DNA from: Streptomyces caelestis
GTDB lineage: Bacteria > Actinomycetota > Actinomycetes > Streptomycetales > Streptomycetaceae
Assembly: GCF_001279005.1 (NCBI RefSeq)
Contig: NZ_LGCN01000002.1
Location: 124,001-188,000 of the forward strand
Reading direction: 5' to 3'
DNA length: 64,000 nucleotides
Program-made: the position numbers and the translations under genes
In this document: in pieces, positions 36,165 through 45,054 of the stretch
Layout: each line of letters begins with the position of its first letter
Numbering within the stretch: the first letter of the stretch is position 1
The notes under the pieces: model-generated
Database searches by the model: none
What the model was told of the DNA's origin: nothing
What the model saw: only the letters and a program-made list of their open reading frames with translations

Positions 36165-37187
36165 TCAGCGCGGGGAACGCGCCGGGGCCGTGGAGCCCCG
36201 TACCACCAGCTCGACCGGGATGTCGCCCGCCGAGGGCACGCGTCCCTCCAGGACCGCCAGCAGCGCCTGCATCCCCCGCTCCCCGAACAGCTCCGCGTCC
36301 AGCCGGACGGTCGTCAGCTCCGGATCGATCGCCGTCGCCAGCGCCAGGTCGTCCACTCCGGTGACGGACAGCTCCTCCGGGACCCGTAGCCCCAGCCGCC
36401 GCGCCGTCTTGTAGGCGCCGGCCGCCAGCTGGTCGTCGTCGCAGATCACGGCGGTCGGACGAGGTGCCGGCGCCCCGGAGAGCGCGGCCTCCGCCGAGGC
36501 CTCCGCGCCCTTGATCGAGATGGGCGCCCGCACGGTGCGCAACGAGGTGCCCGGAACCTCCCGCAGCCGTGCCGCCAGTTCCCGCGCGCGTACCTCGAAG
36601 GTCCAGGACGCCACGTCCGCCGCCAGGTGGAGGAAGTGCCGGTGGCCCAGGCCGAGCAGGTGGTCCGTGACCTGGCGGACGCCGTCGGCGATGTCGAGGT
36701 TGACCGTGGCCGCGCCCACACTGCCCTCGGGGTCGCTGTCCAGCATCACCAGCGGCAGCTGGTCGCCGCGGATCGCGGTGAGGGCCTCCGCGGCCATGGA
36801 GGAGGCGATGACGCCGTCCAGGGCGGCCTGCGCGGACGCGAAGGGGTCGCGGGCGGGGCCGATGCCCTCGGGGGAGGGGTAGAGGACCACGCCGAAGCCG
36901 TGCCGGGAGGCCACCCGGGCGGCCCCGGTGTAGACGCCGGCGAAGAATTCCGTGGTGAGGGCGGGGACGACCAGGAGGACCGTGCGGGTGCGGCCCAGGC
37001 GGAGGTTGCGGGCGGCCAGGTTGGGGCGGTAGCCCAGGGTGCGCGCGGCCTCGCGGACGCGTTCCGCCGTGGCCTCGGACACCCGGCCGCGCCACTTGTC
37101 GCCGAGGACCAGGGAGACCGCGGCCTGTGAGACGCCGGCGGCCCGGGCGACGTCCCGGCTGGTGGGGCGGGTGCCGGCTCGGGGCAT
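36165..37187 (-). CDS. LacI-family transcriptional regulator
   Basis: 340 residues. An N-terminal helix-turn-helix and hinge (TSRDVARAAGVSQAAVSLVLGDKWRGRVSEATAERVREAARTLGYRPNLAARNLR) is followed by a periplasmic-binding-protein-like effector domain (VLLVVPALTTEFFAGVYTGAARVASRHGFGVVLY, SVTGVDDLALATAIDPELTTV). It would bind a sugar or related ligand. The ATG at 37187 is preceded by AAGGAG at a 10-nt spacing; longer frames run into the divergent gene. It is divergent from an MFS gene with 94 nt between them, suggesting it controls that gene and itself. Confidence 0.9.
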   Translation of the reverse strand: MPRAGTRPTSRDVARAAGVSQAAVSLVLGDKWRGRVSEATAERVREAARTLGYRPNLAARNLRLGRTRTVLLVVPALTTEFFAGVYTGAARVASRHGFGVVLYPSPEGIGPARDPFASAQAALDGVIASSMAAEALTAIRGDQLPLVMLDSDPEGSVGAATVNLDIADGVRQVTDHLLGLGHRHFLHLAADVASWTFEVRARELAARLREVPGTSLRTVRAPISIKGAEASAEAALSGAPAPRPTAVICDDDQLAAGAYKTARRLGLRVPEELSVTGVDDLALATAIDPELTTVRLDAELFGERGMQALLAVLEGRVPSAGDIPVELVVRGSTAPARSPR

Positions 37188-37231
37188 CGTCGGGCGGCTC
37201 CTTCGTCTGGACTGGTGAACAGCGGCCATGG

Positions 37232-37258
37232 TACGTATGGAGCTCTTCGTTATACGTA
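37232..37258. promoter_or_regulatory. Paired TACGTA sites in the lacI-MFS gap
   Basis: TACGTA occurs at 37232-37237 and 37253-37258, 21 bp apart (two helical turns), in the only AT-richer stretch of the gap. Plausible operators for the LacI-type regulator. Confidence 0.35.
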
Positions 37259-37281
37259 AAACTTCCAGTGGAGGGGCCGGG

Positions 37282-38541
37282 ATGGCCACGGGATACCTGG
37301 AGATCCTCCGGGCGCGGCACGCCGCCCGGCTGCTCGTGGGCACGCTCGTGGGACGGCTGCCCAACGCGGCCGCCCCCATCGCGATCGTGCTGTTCGTGCG
37401 CGCGGAGGGCGGTACGTACAGCCTGGCCGGCGCCCTGGCGGCGGTGTACGGCGTCGCCAACGCCGTGGGGCAGCCGGTGCTGGGGCGGCTGGTGGATCTG
37501 CGCGGGCAGCCGCGGGTGCAGTTGCCGGCCGCCGTGCTGTCGGCGCTGGCGATGGCGTTGTTCGCCTTCGCGGGGACCGGGTCGCTCGCGGTGGCCTACG
37601 GCGCGGTGGCCGCGGCGGGGCTCTTCACCCCGCCCCTGGAGGGCGGGCTGCGCGCCCTGTGGTCGTCCGTGCTGCCCGAGGAGGGTCATGTCCACCGGGC
37701 CTACGCCATGGACGCGGTGGCCCAGGAGGTCATGTTCACCGTCGGGCCGCTGCTGGTGACGGTGTGCACCTCGTTGTGGTCGGCGCAGGCCGCGCTGCTC
37801 GTGCTGAACGTCATCGGTGTGCTGGGGGCCCTCTCCGTGGTCGTCTCGCCGCCCTCGCGTGCCTGGCGGTCGGCGCCGCGCGAGGCGCACTGGCTGGGCG
37901 CGCTGCGCTCGCCGGGGCTGCTCGCGCTGCTGGGCGCCTTCCTGACCGTGGGGATGGCGCTGGGGTCCATTACCGTGGCGGCCGCGACGTACGCGGACGG
38001 GCACGGCGGGGAGCATGTGTACGGCTGGCTGATGGCGGGGATCGGGCTGGGCGCCCTGATCGGCGGGGCGGTGTACGGCGCGCGGCAGTGGAGCGGTGAG
38101 CCCGCGCGGCGACTGCGTGTGCTGGTGGCCCTTCTGGCGGTGTGTTATCTGCCGCTGATGCTGATGCCGGATGCTGTGGCCATGACGTTGCTCACCGTGG
38201 TCGCCGGTCTCTTCCTCGCCCCGGCCATCGCCTGCGCCTTCGTGCTGGTCGACCGGCACGCGCCGCGCGGCACGGTCACGGAGGCGTTCTCCTGGCTGGT
38301 GACCACCTTCACCGTCGGCGCGTCGGTCGGAACGGGCCTCACCGGCCCGGTGGTCGAGGCGGGCGGGGCGCTGTGGGGATTCGCCGTGCCGGGGGCCGCG
38401 GGCGGCGTGTCGCTGCTGGTTTTGATCGCCACGGGACGGGTAATGGCGGTTCCCGCCGGAAGGGCGGTGGTCGCGGCTCGTTCGGAAAATGATCCAAATC
38501 GTGCCGTCGAACCTCGTTTCAGGTCGGGTGATCGGGCGTAA
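37282..38541 (+). CDS. MFS transporter
   Basis: 419-residue membrane protein with about twelve hydrophobic spans (LVGTLVGRLPNAAAPIAIVLFV, GVANAVGQPVLGRLVDLRGQPRVQLPAAVLSALAMALFAFAG). The G-x-x-x-D-x-x-G-x-x-like segment GRLVDLRGQPR after the second span is the MFS loop motif. It is closest to the drug- or sugar-efflux type; the substrate is unknown. I chose the ATG at 37282 because GGAGGGGCCGG precedes it; an in-frame ATG 18 codons upstream lacks one. It sits between prcA and pafA with its divergent LacI regulator, splitting the usual proteasome order. Confidence 0.88.
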   Translation: MATGYLEILRARHAARLLVGTLVGRLPNAAAPIAIVLFVRAEGGTYSLAGALAAVYGVANAVGQPVLGRLVDLRGQPRVQLPAAVLSALAMALFAFAGTGSLAVAYGAVAAAGLFTPPLEGGLRALWSSVLPEEGHVHRAYAMDAVAQEVMFTVGPLLVTVCTSLWSAQAALLVLNVIGVLGALSVVVSPPSRAWRSAPREAHWLGALRSPGLLALLGAFLTVGMALGSITVAAATYADGHGGEHVYGWLMAGIGLGALIGGAVYGARQWSGEPARRLRVLVALLAVCYLPLMLMPDAVAMTLLTVVAGLFLAPAIACAFVLVDRHAPRGTVTEAFSWLVTTFTVGASVGTGLTGPVVEAGGALWGFAVPGAAGGVSLLVLIATGRVMAVPAGRAVVAARSENDPNRAVEPRFRSGDRA

Positions 38542-38544
38542 TGT
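38539..38544 (+). promoter_or_regulatory. -10 box of a leaderless promoter (pafA)
   Basis: TAATGT overlapping the stop of the MFS gene, 6 nt before the pafA ATG. Confidence 0.6.
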
Positions 38545-38550
38545 TCCCTC

Positions 38551-39912
38551 ATGGACCGCCGCATTTTCGGGCTGGAGAACGAGTACGGCGTCACGTGCAC
38601 GTTCAGGGGACAGCGCCGCCTGTCGCCTGACGAGGTGGCGCGGTACCTCTTCCGCCGTGTCGTGTCATGGGGCCGCAGCAGCAATGTCTTTCTGCGGAAC
38701 GGCGCCCGCCTCTATCTCGACGTGGGATCACATCCGGAATACGCAACGCCGGAATGTGACAACGTGACCGAGCTGGTCACCCACGACAAGGCCGGCGAGC
38801 GCATTCTCGAAGGGCTCCTGGTGGACGCCGAACGACGCCTGCACGAGGAGGGAATCGCGGGCGACGTCTACCTCTTCAAGAACAACACCGACTCCGCCGG
38901 CAACTCCTACGGCTGCCACGAGAATTATCTGGTGGCCCGGCACGGGGAGTTCTCCCGGCTGGCGGACATCCTCATCCCGTTCCTGGTCACCCGCCAGCTG
39001 CTCTGCGGGGCCGGCAAGGTGCTGCAGACGCCGCGCGGGGCGGTGTACTGCGTCAGCCAGCGCGCCGAGCACATCTGGGAGGGCGTCTCCTCGGCGACGA
39101 CCCGTTCGAGGCCCATCATCAACACGCGCGACGAGCCGCACGCGGACGCCGAGCGCTACCGCCGGCTGCACGTCATCGTGGGCGACTCGAACATGTCCGA
39201 GACGACCATGCTGCTCAAGGTCGGCGCCACCGACCTGGTGCTGCGCATGATCGAGGCGGGCACCGTGATGCGCGACCTCACCCTGGAGAACCCGATCCGG
39301 GCGATCCGCGAGGTCAGCCACGACATCACGGGGCGGCGCAAGGTGCGCCTGGCCAGCGGCCGGGAGGCCTCCGCGCTGGAGGTGCAGCGCGAGTACTACG
39401 AGAAGGCGCTGGACTTCTGCGAGCGCCGGGGCATCCGCACCGGCACCATCGAGCAGGTGCTGGAGCTGTGGGGCCGTACGCTGGACTCGATCGAGTCCGA
39501 GGACCTCGACCGCATCGGGACCGAGATCGACTGGGTCATGAAGTACAAGCTCCTCGAGCGGTACCGGGCCAAGCACAACATGACGATGTCGCACCCGAGG
39601 GTCGCGCAGATAGACCTCGCCTACCACGACATCCACCGTCGGCGGGGCCTGTACTACCTGCTGGAGAAAAAGGGGCAAGCGGCCCGGATCTGCAACGATT
39701 TGAAGATCTTCGAGGGCAAGTCCGTTCCGCCGCAGACGACTCGGGCCCGGCTGCGGGGCGACTTCATCCGGCGGGCCCAGGAACAGCGCCGCGACTTCAC
39801 CGTCGACTGGGTGCACCTCAAGCTCAACGACCAGGCCCAGCGCACGGTGTTGTGCAAGGACCCGTTCCGCTCGGTGGACGAACGGGTGGAGAAGCTGATC
39901 GCCGGAATGTGA
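38551..39912 (+). CDS. pafA: Pup--protein ligase
   Basis: Forms the isopeptide bond between the gamma-carboxylate of Pup's terminal Glu and target lysines, with ATP. 453 residues, glutamine-synthetase fold, paralogue of Dop. [16 protein letters not shown] carries the metal-binding Glu; the catalytic Asp57 is in [36 protein letters not shown] and [25 protein letters not shown] mirror Dop. The Dop loop is absent, which marks the ligase. The C-terminal domain ends [14 protein letters not shown] leaderless promoter inside the MFS stop region lets it be expressed independently. Confidence 0.97.
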   Translation: MDRRIFGLENEYGVTCTFRGQRRLSPDEVARYLFRRVVSWGRSSNVFLRNGARLYLDVGSHPEYATPECDNVTELVTHDKAGERILEGLLVDAERRLHEEGIAGDVYLFKNNTDSAGNSYGCHENYLVARHGEFSRLADILIPFLVTRQLLCGAGKVLQTPRGAVYCVSQRAEHIWEGVSSATTRSRPIINTRDEPHADAERYRRLHVIVGDSNMSETTMLLKVGATDLVLRMIEAGTVMRDLTLENPIRAIREVSHDITGRRKVRLASGREASALEVQREYYEKALDFCERRGIRTGTIEQVLELWGRTLDSIESEDLDRIGTEIDWVMKYKLLERYRAKHNMTMSHPRVAQIDLAYHDIHRRRGLYYLLEKKGQAARICNDLKIFEGKSVPPQTTRARLRGDFIRRAQEQRRDFTVDWVHLKLNDQAQRTVLCKDPFRSVDERVEKLIAGM

Positions 39913-39958
39913 GTGGCACGTTCCACCGGGGGATCCCAAAATTCCCGGAACGTCACAC

Positions 39959-39988
39959 GGGCGCCGTACGTTACACCGTGCGGCGCCC
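39959..39988 (+). terminator. Terminator after pafA
   Basis: GGGCGCCG (39959-39966) and CGGCGCCC (39981-39988) form an 8-bp stem with a 14-nt loop, followed by TTCTC. Confidence 0.55.
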
Positions 39989-40050
39989 TTCTCACGCCGT
40001 AGAGTTGCGCGGACGCCATCCACAAGATCGATGATTACGAGGCCCCCACC

Positions 40051-41052
40051 GTGCGCCGACGCTCACTTCTCATTGCCGTTCCCGCTGGACTGGCCACCCT
40101 CGCCGCGTGCGGCGACGACAAGTCCGACTCGGGCAAGGCCAGCGACAGCGCGTCGCCCTCGGCGCCCCGGACGTCCGCGGCGCCCCCGCCGAAGATCGTC
40201 GACGGGCCGTTGCCGGCGATCACGGCGGGCACGGAGTTCGGTGAGAAGCCCACGGTCGCCAAGGGCAGCGGGGACCCCTCCAAGGACCTCGCGGTCAAGA
40301 CGGTCATCGCGGGCGGCGGCAAGACGGTGGCGGAGAACGACTTCATCGTCGCCCACTACCTGGGCCAGGTGTGGAGTACCGCGAAGGTGTTCGACAACTC
40401 CTACGACCGCAAGAGCCCGCTGGCCATCCAGCTCGCCCAGGGCGCCATCATCGACGGCTGGCGGTACGCGCTGACCGGCAAGAAGACCGGCAGCCGCGTC
40501 CAGATGGCCGTCCCGCCCACGTGGGGGTACGGCGAGCAGGGCAACGAGCAGGCGGGGATCAAGGGCACCGACACGCTGGTGTTCGTGGTCGACGTGCAGG
40601 ACGCGTTCAACGCCAAGAGCTCCGCCAAGGGCACCGAGGTGGCCCAGGACGACAAGGCCCTGCCCGAGGTCGGCACCAACACCGACGGCAAGGCCCCCGC
40701 CATCGAGGTGCCGGACGCGGACGCCCCGAAGAAGCTCGTGTCGAGCTACGTCATCGAGGGCGACGGCGAGGAGGTCGGCGCCGAGAACAGCGTCCTGGTG
40801 CAGTACAAGGGGGTGCTGTGGGACGGCGGCAAGGAGTTCGACTCCACGTACGGCCGGGGCCAGCTGACGTCGTTCTCGCTGCAGCAGGTCGTCAAGGGCT
40901 GGGCGCAGGGGCTGACCGGCAAGAAGGTCGGCAGCCGGGTCCTCATCGTCATCCCGCCGGAGCTGGGCTACGGGGACAATCCGCCGGAGGGCAGCGGCAT
41001 CAAGAAGGACTCGACCCTGGTCTTCTCGGTGGACATCCTCGCGAAGCTGTGA
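40051..41052 (+). CDS. FKBP-type peptidyl-prolyl isomerase lipoprotein, two FKBP domains
   Basis: 333-residue exported prolyl isomerase. The signal sequence RRRSLLIAVPAGLATLAACGDD has a lipobox (LAAC). Two FKBP domains follow: ~75-185 (VIAGGGKTVAENDFIVAHYLGQVWSTAKVFDNSYDRKSPLAIQLAQGAIIDGWRYALTG) and ~230-333 (VLVQYKGVLWDGGKEFDSTYGRGQLTSFSLQQVVKGWAQGL). The second has the conserved Phe-Asp and Val-Trp core; the first is more diverged but complete. It would assist folding of exported proteins at the outer membrane face. GTG start; a one-domain cytosolic FKBP gene follows. Confidence 0.92.
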   Translation: MRRRSLLIAVPAGLATLAACGDDKSDSGKASDSASPSAPRTSAAPPPKIVDGPLPAITAGTEFGEKPTVAKGSGDPSKDLAVKTVIAGGGKTVAENDFIVAHYLGQVWSTAKVFDNSYDRKSPLAIQLAQGAIIDGWRYALTGKKTGSRVQMAVPPTWGYGEQGNEQAGIKGTDTLVFVVDVQDAFNAKSSAKGTEVAQDDKALPEVGTNTDGKAPAIEVPDADAPKKLVSSYVIEGDGEEVGAENSVLVQYKGVLWDGGKEFDSTYGRGQLTSFSLQQVVKGWAQGLTGKKVGSRVLIVIPPELGYGDNPPEGSGIKKDSTLVFSVDILAKL

Positions 41053-41113
41053 CGCCGTGAGGATGTAAGACTGTGCGTGTTCGCCTTTCCGCAGACAAGC
41101 AGGAGCGTTAGAC

Positions 41114-41485
41114 GTGAGCATCGACAAGCCCGAGATCGACTTCCCGGGCGGCGAGCCCCCGGCGGACCTCGAGATCAAGGACATCTGGGAGGGCGACGGC
41201 GAGGTGGCGCAGGCGGGCCAGACCGTCACCGTGCACTACGTCGGCGTGGCCTTCAGCACGGGCGAGGAGTTCGACGCCAGCTGGAACCGCGGCACCCCCT
41301 TCCGCTTCCCGCTGGGCGGCGGCCGGGTCATCAAGGGCTGGGACCAGGGCGTGCAGGGCATGAAGGTCGGCGGCCGCCGTCAGCTGACCATCCCCGCCCA
41401 CCTCGCCTACGGCAACCAGAGCCCCACCCCGGCGATCAAGCCCGGTGAGACCCTGATCTTCGTGGTCGACCTGCTCGGCGTCTGA
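41114..41485 (+). CDS. FKBP-type peptidyl-prolyl cis-trans isomerase, cytosolic
   Basis: 123-residue single FKBP domain without a signal peptide: VTVHYVGVAFSTGEEFDASWNRGTPFRFPLGGGRVIKGWDQGVQGMKVGGRRQLTIPAHLAYG. The active-site Tyr, Phe-Asp, Val-Ile and Trp are in place. The GTG follows AGGAG at 9 nt. It lies 61 nt after the lipoprotein FKBP and may have its own promoter (TAAGAC near 41066). A terminator with a T-run ends the unit. Confidence 0.94.
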   Translation: MSIDKPEIDFPGGEPPADLEIKDIWEGDGEVAQAGQTVTVHYVGVAFSTGEEFDASWNRGTPFRFPLGGGRVIKGWDQGVQGMKVGGRRQLTIPAHLAYGNQSPTPAIKPGETLIFVVDLLGV

Positions 41486-41507
41486 TCCGACCGGAGCCGA
41501 TCATCCG

Positions 41508-41535
41508 GGGCCCATGCCTGTCCGGGCGTGGGCCC
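41508..41535 (+). terminator. Terminator after the FKBP genes
   Basis: GGGCCCATGCC pairs with GGCGTGGGCCC (one wobble), 6-nt loop, followed by CGGCTTTT. Confidence 0.75.
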
Positions 41536-41608
41536 TCGGCTTTTACCGCGCCACCTCGGGGCGGTACGGTCGTCGGTCGTAAGCACCATAGGGAGGCGAA
41601 GCGGGTCG

Positions 41609-42562
41609 ATGGCCATTGCCAAGGCCGAGCGGCTGATGAATCTGGCGCTGTGTCTGCTCGGGACGCGGCGGCCACTCAGCAAGCGTGAGCTGCGCGAGTC
41701 CATCGAGGCGTACCTCGAAGCGGGCTCGGACGACTCCTTCAACCGTATGTTCGAGCGCGACAAGGACGATCTGCGCGAGCTCGGACTGGTGATCGAGACC
41801 GTGGAGAACCTCGACGGCGAGGTCGGTTACCTCGCCCGCCGCGACAGCAACCGGCTGCCGCCCATCACCCTCGACGCCGAGGAGGCCGCCGCCCTCGGGC
41901 TCGCCGCCAAGGTGTGGCAGCAGGCCCGGCTCGCCGGAGCGGCCAGCGGCGCCCTGCAGAAGCTGCGCGCGGCCGGCCTCCCCGAGGACGTCGACCCGTA
42001 CGGAGCCCATGGCGCGCTGGAGCCGCGCATCCCGGTGCACGAGGCGGCGTTCGAGCCGCTGATGCTGGCCTGTCGCGACCGTCGGCCGGTCGTCTTCGAC
42101 TACCGCAAGGCCAACGCCGCCCAGCCCGGGCAGCGGCACGTCGAACCGTGGGCGCTGGAGTGCTGGCGCGGCCACTGGTACCTGGCCGGCTGGGACCGCG
42201 ACCGGGGCGCCGAGCGGGTCTTCCGGCTCTCCCGGATCACCGGGAAGGTGCGCTCGCGCGGCGGCCGGTTCACGGTCCCGGTGCCGGACGTCGTCACCGT
42301 GCGGGAGACCGTGGCGAGCTGGGCGGGGGAGACCGCCGACCGCTCGGCGCGGATCCGGCTGCGCTCCGACGCCGGTTACCCCCTTCGGGCGAAGGCCACG
42401 GTGGTGCGGGAACTCGGTGACGGCTGGGACGAGTTGGAGATTCCGTACGGGCACGGCCTGGACGCCTGGCTGGTGGAGTTCGGACCGGACGTGGTGGTCC
42501 TGGAACCCGCCGAGCTGCGGGCCGACGTGGTGGACCGGCTGCGTGCCGTGGCCAAGGGCTGA
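41609..42562 (+). CDS. pafB: WYL-domain transcriptional regulator PafB
   Basis: 317 residues: an N-terminal winged helix (AKAERLMNLALCLLGTRRPLSKRELRESIEAYLEAGSDDSFNRMFERDKDDLRELGLVIE) and a WYL domain (VVFDYRKANAAQPGQRHVEPWALECWRGHWYLAGWDRDRGAERVFRLSRI). In mycobacteria PafB and PafC form a heterodimer that activates the LexA/RecA-independent DNA-damage response after binding single-stranded DNA through WYL (recalled). The ATG at 41609 follows GGGAGGCG; the frame is open for 27 further codons. PafC follows 18 nt later. Confidence 0.93.
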   Translation: MAIAKAERLMNLALCLLGTRRPLSKRELRESIEAYLEAGSDDSFNRMFERDKDDLRELGLVIETVENLDGEVGYLARRDSNRLPPITLDAEEAAALGLAAKVWQQARLAGAASGALQKLRAAGLPEDVDPYGAHGALEPRIPVHEAAFEPLMLACRDRRPVVFDYRKANAAQPGQRHVEPWALECWRGHWYLAGWDRDRGAERVFRLSRITGKVRSRGGRFTVPVPDVVTVRETVASWAGETADRSARIRLRSDAGYPLRAKATVVRELGDGWDELEIPYGHGLDAWLVEFGPDVVVLEPAELRADVVDRLRAVAKG

Positions 42563-42580
42563 GGGGGAGCGGACAAGAAC

Positions 42581-43621
42581 GTGGCAGGCAAACCGGTCAG
42601 GCCCGTGAACGCCATCGACCAGACCCGGCGGATGCTGTCCCTGGTGACGTATCTGCGGGAGCGCCCCGGCGCCCGGATCGAGGACGTGGCGCGCGCCTTC
42701 GGAATCACCGAGGACGAGCTGGTCTCCGACCTCGACGTGCTGCCGATGTGCGGCACCAGCTTCCGCGGCGGCGATCTGCTGGACATCGACACCGACGGCG
42801 AGCGCATCTGGTGGCACAACCCGGCCGCCCTCGGCGCGGAGGCGGCCGAGCCGCTGCGGCTCGCCGCCGACGAGGCCACCGCGCTGCTGGTCGCCGCCCG
42901 CGCCGTGGCCACGCTGCCCGGACTGCGCGAGGGCGACCGGCAGGCGCTGCTGCGGGCCACCGCGAAGGTGGAGACCGCGGCCGGCGAGGCGGCCGGCGCC
43001 AGTTCCCGGCTGTCGGTGACCTTCGAGTCCGAGGGCGGCGTCTTCGCGGACGTCGACCGGGCCATCGCCGAGCGCCGCAGACTGTGGATCCGCTACTACT
43101 CGCCCGCGCGCGACGAGGTCACCGAGCGGGAGATCGACCCCATCCGGCTGGTCAGCGTCGGGCACACGTACGTCGAGGCCTGGTGCCGGCGCTCCGAGGC
43201 GCGCCGCACTTTCCGGCTCGACCGGGTCGCCGAGATCCGCATCCTCGACGAGCCGTCCGCGCCGCCCGAGGTCGAGCTGCGGGACCTGTCGGAGGCGCTG
43301 GTGCAGCCCGCGGCCGAGGACCCCGAGGTGGTGGTCGAGGTCGGACCGGGCGGTCGCTGGGTCGCCGAGTACTACCCGCACGACAGCGCGGACGAGCTTC
43401 CCGACGGCGGGCTGCGCATCACCCTGCGCACGCCCGACCCGGCCTCGCTCAGACGGCTGGCGCTGCGGCTCGGCCGCGACGGCCGCATCGTCGAGCCGAC
43501 CGGGCTGGCCGACAGCGCCCGGCGGGCGGCCCGCGAGGCGCTGGCGGCGTACGACGGGGTCGAGGCGGCCGGACGGACAGAGCCGCACGGACAGGACGAC
43601 AGGCAGGAGCGAGGGCTTTGA
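42581..43621 (+). CDS. pafC: WYL-domain transcriptional regulator PafC
   Basis: 346-residue partner of PafB. A winged-helix N-terminus (TRRMLSLVTYLRERPGARIEDVARAFGITEDELVSDLDVLPMCG) is followed by a WYL domain (DVDRAIAERRRLWIRYYSPARDEVTEREIDPIRLVSVGHTYVEAWCRRSEARRTFRLDRV) and the WCX extension. GTG start with GGGGGAG upstream. Its TGA overlaps the TTG of the next gene (TTGA), so the zinc-ribbon protein is translationally coupled. Its expression with pafB is expected from the 18-nt gap. Confidence 0.93.
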   Translation: MAGKPVRPVNAIDQTRRMLSLVTYLRERPGARIEDVARAFGITEDELVSDLDVLPMCGTSFRGGDLLDIDTDGERIWWHNPAALGAEAAEPLRLAADEATALLVAARAVATLPGLREGDRQALLRATAKVETAAGEAAGASSRLSVTFESEGGVFADVDRAIAERRRLWIRYYSPARDEVTEREIDPIRLVSVGHTYVEAWCRRSEARRTFRLDRVAEIRILDEPSAPPEVELRDLSEALVQPAAEDPEVVVEVGPGGRWVAEYYPHDSADELPDGGLRITLRTPDPASLRRLALRLGRDGRIVEPTGLADSARRAAREALAAYDGVEAAGRTEPHGQDDRQERGL

Positions 43622-43911
43622 GCGAGTCGGCGACGTCCGGTGCGCGGACCATGACGGCGGCGTCCGCGTTCGCGGGGATGAGGAGCGTGGCCCCGGTGAT
43701 GTTCCGGGCGGGCTGCCCGGACTGCCGGGAGCGCTTCGAGCTCGCCGCGAGCGCGCTGCGCCTGGCCATCGGCGCCAGCAGCCGCACCACCTTCTACTCC
43801 TTCACCTGCCCCGAGTGCGGGGCGGCCGTCCGCAAGCCGGCGGGGGAGCGGATCGTGGAGCTGCTGACCGGCGGCGGGGTCCGGACGCTGCGGCTGCACT
43901 CGACCGTCTAG
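43618..43911 (+). CDS. Small zinc-ribbon-like protein coupled to pafC
   Basis: 97 residues if started at the TTG that overlaps the pafC stop (preceded by AGGAGCGAGGG); 86 residues from an in-frame ATG at 43651. Two CxxC knuckles, GCPDC (about residue 33) and TCPECGAA (about residue 64), probably bind one zinc ion. The segment between them (RFELAASALRLAIGASSRTTFYSF) is hydrophobic. The function is unknown; its place directly after pafC suggests a role with the PafBC regulators or a DNA-binding accessory, which is only inference. Confidence 0.75.
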   Translation: MSESATSGARTMTAASAFAGMRSVAPVMFRAGCPDCRERFELAASALRLAIGASSRTTFYSFTCPECGAAVRKPAGERIVELLTGGGVRTLRLHSTV

Positions 43912-43914
43912 GCT
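43909..43914 (+). promoter_or_regulatory. -10 box of a leaderless promoter (small membrane protein)
   Basis: TAGGCT, spanning the zinc-ribbon gene's stop, 7 nt before the ATG at 43922. Confidence 0.5.
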
Positions 43915-43921
43915 CGCCCTC

Positions 43922-44116
43922 ATGTTCTGGCCGATGTTCGCGGTTGCCGTGGGGTTCCTGGGTCTGCTGGTGCTGGGGGTGCTCGCCGTCCGGGTCTTCG
44001 TCGAGGCGGAACGGCTCGGCAGGCAGGTCACGGACTCGGCCCGCCGCATCGGCCGCGCCGCGGAGGAGCTGGAGCAGGCGGCGGCCGCCGCGACCCGCTC
44101 CGCCGGATCCCTCTGA
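43922..44116 (+). CDS. Small single-span membrane protein
   Basis: 64 residues: one N-terminal transmembrane helix (MFWPMFAVAVGFLGLLVLGVLAVRVF) and a charged amphipathic C-terminal helix (VEAERLGRQVTDSARRIGRAAEELEQAAAAA). This layout resembles TatA/TatB-like or DUF948-like proteins, but it lacks the TatA Phe-Gly hinge. The tatA gene follows ~600 nt downstream. A leaderless promoter precedes it. Function unknown. Confidence 0.65.
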   Translation: MFWPMFAVAVGFLGLLVLGVLAVRVFVEAERLGRQVTDSARRIGRAAEELEQAAAAATRSAGSL

Positions 44117-44725
44117 CCGCCCCGGCCCCGCGGTATCTCCGGGCGTCCCGCCGCCCGGCCCGGCGCCGGTGGGCCGTCCCGCCCCGGAGGCAGTCGTGGC
44201 TCCCAATGCCTCCAGGGTCCCGGGAGGCACCTCCCGCTCCGAGAGGGCCTCACACGTGCGGGCGAGCGGGATCCGCCCCGGCTCGGCGCCCCCGACCGCC
44301 GAAGCGCCGTGACCCGGCGTGGCGCCGACGGCTGCACGCCGGTCCCCCTGGGTGGGCGGCTGGAGCCACGCGGTCCCTCGCGCTCCCGGTGCCGCGAGGG
44401 CGTGGCGCCTCCGCGGCACCGGGTGATCCGTGTCGCAGTCGATGGGCGGCAGCCGGACGGGGCCCGGACGTGCGGGTTCGAGGCGCGGAACGAGGGGGTG
44501 GTGCCGGTCGCCTCCGGTCCGCCCTGTCACCCCGCGGGTTCCGGCGGGTACGCTGCTGATCGCGGCCCGGAGAACGAGGCCCGGGCCGCGGACGGGAGTA
44601 CGCACGGGGATTGCCGGACGTTTACCCCTGAGCGTTACGATCGCTGCCAGTACCGTCGTTCGGACGCCTGTCCGACCGGTCGGACAGCCACCCACCCAAC
44701 CGCCTCGGTGAGAAGGTAAAGACTT
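44117..44725. other. Gene-free region before tatA
   Basis: 609 nt with only short poorly supported frames. It holds a diverged copy of the modular repeat at 44186-44245 and no clear terminator. The last ~80 nt before tatA are less GC-rich and should contain its promoter. Confidence 0.5.
44186..44245 (-). repeat. Modular intergenic repeat, diverged fragment (copy 4)
   Basis: The plus strand reads GGCAGTCGTGGCTCCCAATGC, then CTCCAGGGTCCCGGGAGG, against GGCAGTCGTGCCTCCCCCAGT.. and TCTGGGAGGTG in copy 3. Only the central module is left. Confidence 0.5.
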
Positions 44726-45007
44726 ATGGGACGGCTCGGACCCACCGAGATCATTCTGATCCTCGTCGTCATCATCCTGCTGTTCGGCGCGAAGAAGCTT
44801 CCGGACATGGCGCGGTCGCTCGGCAAGTCCGCGCGCATCCTCAAGAGCGAGGCCAAGGCGATGAAGGACGAGAACAAGTCCTCCGCCCCTGCCGACCCGC
44901 CGACCCCCGGCGAGCAGCCCCCGGCGCAGCGCACCATCCAGGCGGCCCCCGGTGACGTGACCAGCTCCCGCCCGGTCACCGAGCCGACGGACACGACCAA
45001 GCGCTGA
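44726..45007 (+). CDS. tatA: Sec-independent translocase protein TatA
   Basis: 93-residue pore-forming component of the twin-arginine export system. One N-terminal membrane helix ([37 protein letters not shown]) contains the FG hinge and the basic amphipathic helix. The tail is Pro/Thr/Ser-rich and disordered. It lies 47 nt before tatC, so the two form an operon. The order pafBC-tatA-tatC-helY is shared with mycobacteria (recalled). Confidence 0.95.
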   Translation: MGRLGPTEIILILVVIILLFGAKKLPDMARSLGKSARILKSEAKAMKDENKSSAPADPPTPGEQPPAQRTIQAAPGDVTSSRPVTEPTDTTKR

Positions 45008-45054
45008 CGCAGGGCCGGTGATCTCCGGCCCGCCGCACGAGATGGGAACGTGGG

